From positions 20,001,071-20,065,070 of the forward strand of contig NC_049993.1 of assembly GCF_000003815.2 (NCBI RefSeq): a stretch of DNA of 64,000 bases, written 5' to 3'. Source of the stretch: Branchiostoma floridae. Lineage: Eukaryota > Chordata > Leptocardii > Amphioxiformes > Branchiostomatidae. Position numbers and translations under genes: made by a program. The number at the start of each line of letters is the position of its first letter. The first letter of the stretch is position 1. Below, piece by piece: positions 55,466 through 64,000 of this stretch. A model generated the notes under the pieces. It saw only the letters and a program-made list of their open reading frames with translations. It searched no databases and had not been told where the DNA came from.

Positions 55466-58400
55466 TCATCTGTAGGTCATGTCTGCAGGTGAGGAGCCCC
55501 TGCGGATGAAGGGCGGCGTCCCCAGCTGGCGCACGTTGTTGCTGTGGTGCAGGCGGGCCTGGGTCGGATAGTCCGGCAGGGTGGGGATGTCTGACATGTC
55601 CGACCCGCGACTCAAACGGCCTGCAGAACATGATATAAGATTAAGAGTGAGATAAAGTCAAACTATAATGCTTTGTTCACAATTGCGCTCGTATTATAGC
55701 CCTGTCTGGGCTCCAAAGCCACAAACTTGTCCATCACTATTCAGGTGTACTACTAAAAATTGAGATACCGCCAGGGTAACTTTTGGTATAGGGTAGGTCA
55801 TGGGCCCTACATGTACTTGTCCCTTGGTTTGGGACTCTGGGTTGATTTTAAGTTATAGCCCTACAGAGCCACGTAGGGGTCATCCCCCAAAGTGCGAACA
55901 AACAGCCCGTGAACTGTCCGGCTGGACCCATTTTTCCAATACAATTTTTATTATTGAAGTGCATTACCTATAAGAAGTGGGAAGCTCAGGCGAGTTTATG
56001 CTTTGCTACAGATCTTTTATGTCAAATAAAAAGGCCTCTTAAAACACCAAATTTCTCAGTGAAGTAGATACTAGTATAGTACTGCTAGTTGGTGACAGGT
56101 GTATGGATACAATTATTGTTTTAGTTACACTGTAGTCTTGATTTAAATTCTTACCTCAATTGTACAATTCTCAAGGTAGCTTTAGAATCGAAAATCAAAT
56201 GGAAAGTTACCATTAGCCAAGACATCGGAAAAGTTTTTCAAACTTTTAGCACAGACTCTCTCTAATGACCTACATGTAAAAACATAGTACGATGTAAGCA
56301 GTGTGAACATTGAACAACAAAAGACACCTTACCATTCTGAGAGTCCCTGGAGGGAGGAGCAGACTTTGGAGGAGGCGACTTTCCACGTCTGAAAAAAAAG
56401 AGAGTTTTATGCCACATGCACACGTACCTCACTAAAAGTGCTAAATCTCAATATATCAAATGGCTATAATCAATTTTCATTTGTTAGTTTTTAAAGTCAA
56501 TCTTGGTCTGAGTTGACAGAGGCATTAAGTGCTGTTTACATGAAGATAGGATTTTAAAATGCCAGTGGAAGTCGGATACTCCACCAAACAGAATCCTTTG
56601 CAAAATGAACCATTGTGTTGAGTATCGCCCATTCACAAGCTTCCACCAGACCAGGACCTGGTCCTCTGGACCTGAATAGGATCTCTACCTGAATTTTCTG
56701 TACCGGTACCCACCCTTTGATGTGACTTATACAATGTATGTACTATACAAGGACAAGCCAGACGCTGACCAGAACGTGAGCGCTGCGGCAGCAGAGGCCG
56801 GGCAAGGGGACAGACCCTACAGGTACCCGGGCACGTGGGACAACCTGATGAATCTCACTATTCAATCATCATCAGAAATAAAGGAGCCAGATTGTGAGAG
56901 CTGCAGCAGCAGAGGCCCCTCCAGATACCCGGGAACGTGGGACAACTTGCTTTTAATTCTATTATTTTTACCTTGAGATGTCCAACAACTAAAGGAATCA
57001 CACTCATGGGGCTTATACATTGTTTTTATGTATACATGGACCAGTAAGATACACACCTAAATGTGAGAGCAGCTGCCGCGGAGGCCGGGCGTGGGGACAG
57101 ACCCTCCAGATATCCGGGCACGTGGGACGACTTCGGTCTGCGCTTCTCCTGGTAGAGGTCGCGCCCCCCCGCCAGCCAGTTCTCCGCAGTCTTGTAGTAG
57201 GGGGGGTTCCCACCCTGCCGGGGGGGCTTGGTGGTACCTGTGATGGGGGAGGAGGGGCGCTGAGGGGGTGGGGCTTCTGTTGGAGAAAAAAACAAATTGT
57301 TGAGAGAAATGAAATCATTCTTTAATCAGTTATCAAATACCCCCCTCACATTAGGCGAAAATTGATCGGACGACGAGTCTGCGAGCTCTAATTTACGAGG
57401 AGGCATGACCCTGATGCTGACGAAGAAATGGCAGAGTTCCCCCCTTCTCGTCTGGGTCATACCTCCTAGTAATTTAGAACTCGCAGTCTTGTTGTCCGAT
57501 CGATTTTCGCCTAATGTGAGGGGGGTAAAAGAACACTGCCCTAGGGATTTCAGCAATGTTGGCTTGGCCTTATACCAAAGAGTTTAACCTAACCCAATAA
57601 GTTTCTGTGACTGTCTGTCACCTTCCTCAGGGTAATACTGACCAGTTCTACTTAACACACTGCAGCTACATGTTACTACCACAGTTTGTATACAGCTTAT
57701 GATTTCAGGCCTAGATTATCTGATCTATAAAGCAAAAGCAAACTTCAGTCATCCTAAAAGGGTTCTTTATCATATATCATCGTAATCCATTTTTTCTTGC
57801 ATTACTCTATGATCAAACTAGTTAACAATTATTATAAAGATTTTGACTTGCTATACAGAGAAAGGATAAGGAGGAATAACCCACCTAGTATAGGCTCAGG
57901 CCGTGTGGACGTCCCCACATCTGTCATGCTCTTCCAGGCCTCCGTCCGCTGGCGCTGGTACGAGGACGCGCTCCACGGCCGGTCATCGTCTAGCGAGCGG
58001 GACATGGGGCCGGGGAAGGCTGTCATCGGTCGCGCTACTCTGACGGCGCTGCTTCTGGGGGTTCATAAAGATTTAAACGTTGCATTTAGGATGAAGTGAT
58101 TAACTTTACGTACCTTAATCTTTTTAGTATTTAGCTACATGTTCAAGTTTTTTTCCTTCAAGACACTTAGTATACAATACAGCAATTACCAATAATAACA
58201 GTTACTATCATTATTTAAGTCATTAGGAAGTCTGTAGGAATTGTGCCTGGTGTACTTTCCAATATATGATTCTGTCTTTAGTCCCTTACAATAGCAACTA
58301 AGAATTAAGAGTTCATCTACATCAATGTAATTTAGACATCCAGGTAGTGACTAGTCACTGACAAAAGATGGTGAATGCTACATAAAATACCTGAACGTTT

Positions 58401-61400
58401 CCAACTCTTTTCAGTTGCTTGACCATTATGTTGTACTGAGTTCACCTGACTGTTTTAAGTTCAAGAAGAAAAATAAACAGTTAAACTTACTTGGCACTCT
58501 TGAGTCTGAAGGCGTGTGCAGTTTTGGGCCTCTCCAGTCCTGTCAGTTTTGACCCCTGACCTAAGGCCTCCAGGTCGATGTGCAGGTCCAATGACTTCTT
58601 CTCCAGCTCACTCCTGTTTACATCAGTAGTAGGAATGGTTTACATATATTACATACATCATCGACCGGAGGTCGGGACAAGGCAAGTACATGATTATGCC
58701 ATTGTTTAATACAATGTATTCAATTTGATAGATTGACATTTACAAATTGCAACAATAGCAGTCCATGGGCTGAATTGGAGCAACTCATTAAGTAACAGCA
58801 TACTGTTCTGAAGATCATTCATTACAACTTACTTACTTATAAAAATGACACTGAGTATAAGAAATACATTGTCTAAAAACTTGCAATCAGATGTAACGAA
58901 TTGAGAGGTATAAATAGGAAATTAAAGGACAGCTTAGATCTGGTAGCAATTGGTGCAATATTGTCAGTCTGAGAGTAGTTGGAGAAGGGATACGTTGGAC
59001 TGGAGATGAAGAGTATCAGAAACAGCTGGCAGGATCTGAGGAAGAAGGCCCAGAGATGGATGCAGTGGAGGACTATCATCGGTGGCCTATGCTCCGACCG
59101 GGGCAAAAGGCCCAAGTACAAAAGTAAGTAAGATGCCGATTGGAAAGAAAAGACTAGAGCCAGTCAAGTGTACCTCCTCGTGAATAATGAAACCCTGGCC
59201 AGAATGACTGAGAGACAGTAGAAACAACAAGTAGTGATGGATCAAACCTGGAGGTGATGTTGATGGAGAGGGGAACAGTAGGTTTCTCCTCCAGGCTGTC
59301 GCTGGTGTTCTCCCTGGTGGGAGGGGGAGGGGGGCTCTGGATCACAGTACTGGTGTCTGTCGACGTTTCCTTTTCACTGGCTGCTTCCTGGGCAGGCGGG
59401 TCTTCACTGTGAAGAAAAAAAAGAAACAATAATCAAACATTGTCTTTATAATGAATATTATAAGAAGTCACTATCATTCCTTAGTTAAGTAAGGCATGGT
59501 CTTGAAAGTTAGAGTTAACTTTAAGTCTGAGTTCATACCTAGAAGTTATAAGCTTCAAAATGCAGATGGAAAAACATGATAATTGTGAACAGTTGGTCAT
59601 ATTAAAATGTTGATTACAAAGTAATAACCATCTCTCAATGGCTAGCCCTTCTACCATTTCAATTCACTAAACCAAAACAATCTTTTTATCAACTAGATGG
59701 AGTTTGATAGATTCTTGTCCACAGTCATCAATTAATAGTGTTAATGGACCATCCACTATAATCCTCACCCCCCAACTTCTCCTGAGTCCACAGCTTCCCC
59801 TTCCTGTTTTGCCTCCTCTTGTTCCACATGATTCTCCTCAGCTGTGATTAGCTCCTGCTCCTGTCCATCCCCTGCATCCTCCTCCTTATCCCCATCTTCA
59901 GCTGCCTCACCTGTCGTCTCCTCATTCTCAGCTGTCTTCTCATCTCCTTCAGCTACGACCTCCACCCCCTCTGCTTGTGCTACACCCCCTTCTGCTGGTT
60001 CAAACCCACCCTCAGATATTTGCACCTCCTTTGCTGCCTCAGGACCCCCCCTGTCCTCCTCACCCCCCTGATGTCCCTCCTCCCCCTCTTCAGGCTCCTC
60101 AGGGATCACCGTGGTAACGATTCTCTGCTCGGGTGACTCCTGCTACATGACAGGGAAAAACATCAAATGAATGCTAAATTGGTCAATGTGACTAAAAACT
60201 TGGTCTGAATCCATCTATAATTTGAGATTATTTTGATAAAAAGAAACAGAATGTAAGAGGACAAAGTGAGGCAGGATAAATCCTACACTAAGTCTTGTCT
60301 TTTGTCTAAACTTAACCCTTGTCCTGCTGAGCCCGTTTATATACAGGATGGACATATTTAACCCTTGTCATGCTGAGCTGTATTGTTATGAGTTTGGGGT
60401 ATTTCCTGACCAAGGACATTAAATTTGTCATTAAGGCTTCTACAAATGGACAAAAGTTGCTCACTAGAGGCTGACACTATTGTTCATTGCTTCAGACAGT
60501 GAAACTATGACTCACCTGTGCCCCATCTGGAGTTCCCCCCCGTGAGACTCTGGGCAGGGTTTCCACAGCGTTCTTGATGCAGTCATACAGGACGGCTTCC
60601 ACGTTTTCTGTGCTCTCAACGGACGGCACCGGGGCTGGGTCACTTCCTTCACTCTGTGGATCAATCAATCAATCAATTTATCAATTAATCAATAGATCAA
60701 TCATACAGAACAGCCTCCAGGTTTTCTGTACTCTCAACGGACGGCACCGGAGCTGGGTCGCTGCCTTCACTCTGTGGGATCAATCAATCAATCAATCAAT
60801 TAATTAATTAATCAATAGATCAATCATACAGGACAGCTTCCACGTTTTCTGTACTCTCAACGGACGGCACCGGGGCTGGGTCGCTGCCCTCACTCTGTGG
60901 GATCAATCAATCAATCAATTAATTAATAAATCAATCAATCAATCATACAGAACAGCTTCCACATTTTCTGTACTCTCAACGGACGGCACTGGGGCTGGGT
61001 CGCTACCTTCACTCTGTGGGATCAATCAAATCAATCAATTTATCAATCAATCAATCAATCAATAGATCACTCAATACATACAGAACAATCTCCCTGTATT
61101 CTGTACTCTACCAGTAACAGTCGGAATCAGGGGACGGTTGCAACCTTCACTTTGTATATCAATCAAGTAATCAATACCTTTTAGTACCCTACAGAAGCAA
61201 ACAAACAAATAAACATTCACAATTATGATACATACGGTACATGTATTCAAGAGCCATGATGTTCTGAAGACTAAAAAACTCCAGAGAAACCACAATTTAT
61301 TGAGAGAACTAAAACAAATATACATCAATTTCAATCAGATTGGTCTTGTCCTTAGTGCTGAATAAGTAGACATTTAAAATGGCCTTAGAATTCAGGCTAT

Positions 61401-61745
61401 GCAAACACATAGGTCATGTTCCATGGGAAAATGCCTTTCAGTCAATACATTTTATTACAGGAGGAATTTTTCATGAGAAGGTGTACAACAAAGTGTCAGA
61501 GTTTTTCTTATGATAACAGTTCAATCAAACAACCAATCAATCTACCAATCAATTAAATTATTTCACTAGGAGTTTTATAACCTGTTGGAATTCTCAAGTC
61601 ACAAAAAAAGACTTACCTTAGACATATCATCTTGAGACAAGGACCTCATGAACACTGTTGTCTTTAAGACTTCCTCGCTGACCTCCAGTTTCAGGTCAAG
61701 TTTGTCCCTCAAGATCAAAGACATCGCTCGAGGCATGGTGGGGGT
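55466..61745 (-). CDS. Unrecognised acidic, proline-rich protein, nine exons
   Basis: I do not recognise the family. Nine exons with consistent phases: 61745-61617, 60653-60516, 60142-59769, 59406-59248, 58613-58491, 58054-57885, 57276-57057, 56388-56333, 55620-55466. The first visible Met is at 61736. A good acceptor precedes it and the frame is open to that acceptor, so the real N terminus may be upstream. From that Met the product is 504 residues. It starts with a conserved-looking helical segment (SLILRDKLDLKLEVSEEVLK). A 124-residue Glu-rich, Gly-rich region follows, then a basic-proline part with RPKTAHAFRLKS, ARPMTAFPGPMSRS, YYKTAENWLAGGRDLYQEKRR and the C terminus PFIRRGSSPADMTYR. There is no signal peptide, membrane segment or catalytic motif. 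It is probably intracellular and largely disordered. Confidence 0.8.
56762..56946 (-). repeat. Two degenerate copies of the end of exon 57057-57276
   Basis: 56762-56843 and 56880-56946 each repeat the exon's 3' part. The plus-strand marker 'gggcacgtggga' and the 'gagagc.gc.gc.gcagaggc' string both recur, with frame-breaking changes. They lie just past the exon's donor. Confidence 0.8.
57338..57527. mobile_element. Fold-back MITE with about 73-bp inverted ends
   Basis: TACCCCCCTCACATTAGGCG at the left matches the complement of CGCCTAATGTGAGGGGGGTA at the right. Similarity continues through 'cgatcgga.gac' and 'gactgcgagtt' motifs. The element is almost entirely two arms and a short loop. Confidence 0.9.
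60654..61180 (-). repeat. Four tandem copies of an exon start with (ATCA)n linkers
   Basis: The first 72 or so bases of exon 60516-60653 (codons SEGSDPAPVPSVESTENVEA) plus its acceptor are repeated at about 60700-60776, 60825-60899, 60948-61018 and, more degraded, 61080-61160. The spacers are ATCAATCAATCA-type. The first three copies keep an acceptor-like CCACAG and an open frame up to VLYD, but the donor-proximal half is missing in all. Confidence 0.92.
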
Positions 61746-64000
61746 CTGAGGAGGTGGGTTTAAGACATGGTCAGGAACTCACTTATGAAGACGCAAGGAG
61801 GACTTACAAGTGTGTCATTCAGAAAGCCATGGTTCACTGCTCATTGTATTACTTGTACACAGCTATACATTATATAGTGTTTATATGAAATCATATACAT
61901 ACGAAGAATTTGTCTATCTTCCTACATTTGTTGTATTTCTTGGTCATATTTCTCTATGTATATGTCTTTCTGATTTCCTTTCTTTGTTCCTTTCCCTCTA
62001 CATTGTTTTGAAATAATTTCAGTCAAAACTAATCAATAAAATGTAGTACTGTTATTAAACTAGTAACAGAAAAGATAGTGCAATTCATACCTATGTATCT
62101 GTACTAACACTTTGTTTCAATATTCAAATTGCAACAAATGCGCACAAATTTTGGTCCCCACTTGTTCAAAACAATGCTGTGACGATGAATTATACTACAG
62201 TGGAAGCCAGTTCATTGCACAACGGATAATCGCACACTTGTGTTAATTGCACAAAATCCCCCAATCCCATGCTCCATTCACTTAAGATTGCCCAGGCCTG
62301 CCTTGCCAGGTATCTCATTTAAATATGATTATTAGGTACTTGGATATTGAAATGAGCCAAGTGCCAGCATATAGCTTGTAAATATGCAGTAGTTTGAGTG
62401 ATAATTGCCGCCCAGTGTCCCGCCTTCACTTTGCATCCCAATCAGGTGCTAATCTGTCCTGGTGAGGTAATTGCTCGCACTCAATTTCTAAAATCTGAGG
62501 AAGTGCAAAGGGAAGGACAAGACAGTCGTGTGTTTATACATACAGAATACTGGTTCATTGCCACTAATGATTTCGGCAAAACAAGAAACAATACACATCT
62601 GTGAAACGCTGAATGGGGATATGGGAATGCACGCGCTTGGATTAACTTTCAATCTATTTTCTAATCGTCATTTCTTTATTCTTATTGATTCATTTTCTTT
62701 AACCATAAATTTGACACTTAAATGTGACACTTTTGAGTTTGTCAATTACAGCTGAGCAAACATGGAAGCTCCTTTGTTCAATCCAAAATTTCAGCAGGGC
62801 AGCCATTGTAAAAGTTGTATCTGCTACGGCGTATGTGTAGTCTGGTCTTTTGTCTCTGTCCGGGTGTGAACGACAAACAAAAAGTACCTTCTTCACAACC
62901 AGGGAGAACTACAATCTAACCCATACAAAAGATGGGGAAAAAATCACAGTCTCATACTCAGATAGATGTTTGAAGTATTTGACATGCTTCTGAAAGTATT
63001 AACCACTCCCGTTGCTCTATAAACATTTATCAAAAATGTTATGCATCATACTTGAAGTGCTTCAAGTAAACTGCAAAAGAGCACAGCACAACATAAACAC
63101 ATTAAATAGAAGACACCCTATATATTTCTATATAAACTCCTTGCCCTAAATGACCAGACTTTTTTGCCCGATATAACGGTCGGGGAAAGGGCATTTCACA
63201 AACATGGGCGTTTCTGATAAGGGAAGGACAGGATTCTAGCTATAAAAAGAAAAGAACATACGAGTTGAATTAGTGTGGTTATTTTCCTTTGTCGGCCTAG
63301 ATCATATCAAGGAGGTTGAAAGAGGACGACCTCCTTGATCATATGTATGGTTGTCTGCTTGGACCAACCTCCAAATAACACAACTTTTGTACAATTGTCT
63401 TGGGGGGAATATAGAAGGAGGAGACCAATGTCACCTTTTTCACGTTTTTCTACAAAAGTTTACACATCGAAGTATACTGTACATGCATTTGGGTGGATTT
63501 CAAATTCTTTTCATGATGGGCAATTTCACTCTGACAGCCCTAAACAAACATTCTAATCAGTAATGATAACAAACATGGCGACAGGCCAGAATCATTATGG
63601 CTGTAGATTGCATAGTACTAGTATTCTCTAATGATTTGTTGTTCTCATGGTCAGTTTTATACACTATTTCATGCAAACTATAGCAACCCGTATTATGTTT
63701 TACTTCTCAAAGCCCACAATTTGGCTCTCTGTTCTATTCTGGTGCGTTCGAAAAAAATTGTTGGACCAAAATCGCGTAATTTCATACCCCAGTTTGGCAG
63801 TATTGAGTCAAGGAGGTTGTAATGTATTGAGCAAGGAGGTTAATATCTGAGCTATATAACTTATCTCCAAGCAGAACTTGCGATAGCATAAGATAGTATT
63901 AGTGAGGAGTTTCATTGGCCTCCGCCTTCCTTCCCAAGCTAATGATGCTATCTTATGCCACGGCAAACTCCCTTCCTCGGCAAACCAAGCTCCTTGGGCA
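61746..64000. other. Intergenic or 5' region, no exon identified
   Basis: If the gene at 55466-61745 has further 5' exons they could lie here, but none is convincing. At 62199 the sequence 'cagtggaagccagttcattg' begins a stretch with 'gataatcgcacac' that looks like one end of a pogo/Tigger-type element; its other end is not seen. A short inverted repeat around 'caaggaggt'/'acctccttg' is at 63308-63340. Confidence 0.4.
63865..64000. mobile_element. MITE family C, cut by the window end
   Basis: It starts CTCCAAGCAGAACTTGCGA with 'agcataagatagtatta', matching the arm of 41729-41898. The complementary 'gatgctatcttatgccac' near 63947-63964 begins the other arm. Confidence 0.7.

Noticed and set aside
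1-64000. CRISPR array, operons, riboswitches or other bacterial features
   Set aside because: The many tandem repeats have no unique spacers of constant length, and the genes are spliced animal genes.

Overview
This is animal nuclear DNA, most probably from a lancelet (amphioxus, genus Branchiostoma). The reasons are spliced genes with GT..AG introns, a tandem family of LRR-Ig transmembrane receptor genes (a gene class known to be greatly expanded in amphioxus), a chordate-type MYSM1 gene, tRNA-headed SINEs resembling the amphioxus BfSINE family, and a very high density of MITEs, LINE tails and satellites. The window is draft assembly, with three runs of N.

Region 1 (1-16.3 kb, + strand) is a tandem array of LRRIG receptor genes at about 5 kb spacing, with start codons at 3995, 9090 and 14595. 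Each has a signal peptide, LRRNT, LRRs, LRRCT, one or two Ig domains, one membrane segment and a cytoplasmic tail in a single coding exon, preceded by a 5'UTR exon. About 2.2 kb of spacer was duplicated with the genes. A broken third copy of that spacer at the window start implies another LRRIG gene just outside. The copies differ in informative ways: gene 1 looks intact, gene 2 has a one-base frameshift and a fused Ig domain, and gene 3 has lost the tyrosine-rich tail in favour of a 20-residue coding minisatellite.

Region 2 (16.3-23.6 kb) is gene-poor, with MITE, SINE and LINE fragments and two assembly gaps.

Region 3 (23.9-51.9 kb, - strand) is a complete MYSM1 (histone H2A deubiquitinase: SANT, SWIRM and JAMM/MPN). 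I resolved it into 23 coding exons, about 1109 codons, with consistent phases at every junction. Its introns hold an RTE-like LINE with target-site duplications, a higher-order satellite, a MITE-bearing tandem array with a nested insertion, and several MITE families. Several MYSM1 exon edges have been copied into tandem arrays, including an array of about 20 copies of one splice donor next to an exon whose own donor reads AT instead of GT.

Region 4 (51.9-55.3 kb) starts with the MYSM1 promoter side and a mariner fragment that keeps only the DNA-binding half of the transposase.

Region 5 (55.3-61.7 kb, - strand) holds nine coding exons of an unrecognised acidic, proline-rich protein. Three of its exons also have tandem copies beside them. 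The last 2 kb hold MITE ends and nothing I can call coding.

The most striking theme is repeated amplification of exon edges into minisatellites in two neighbouring genes. The other is remodelling of receptor tails and Ig domains in the LRRIG array.
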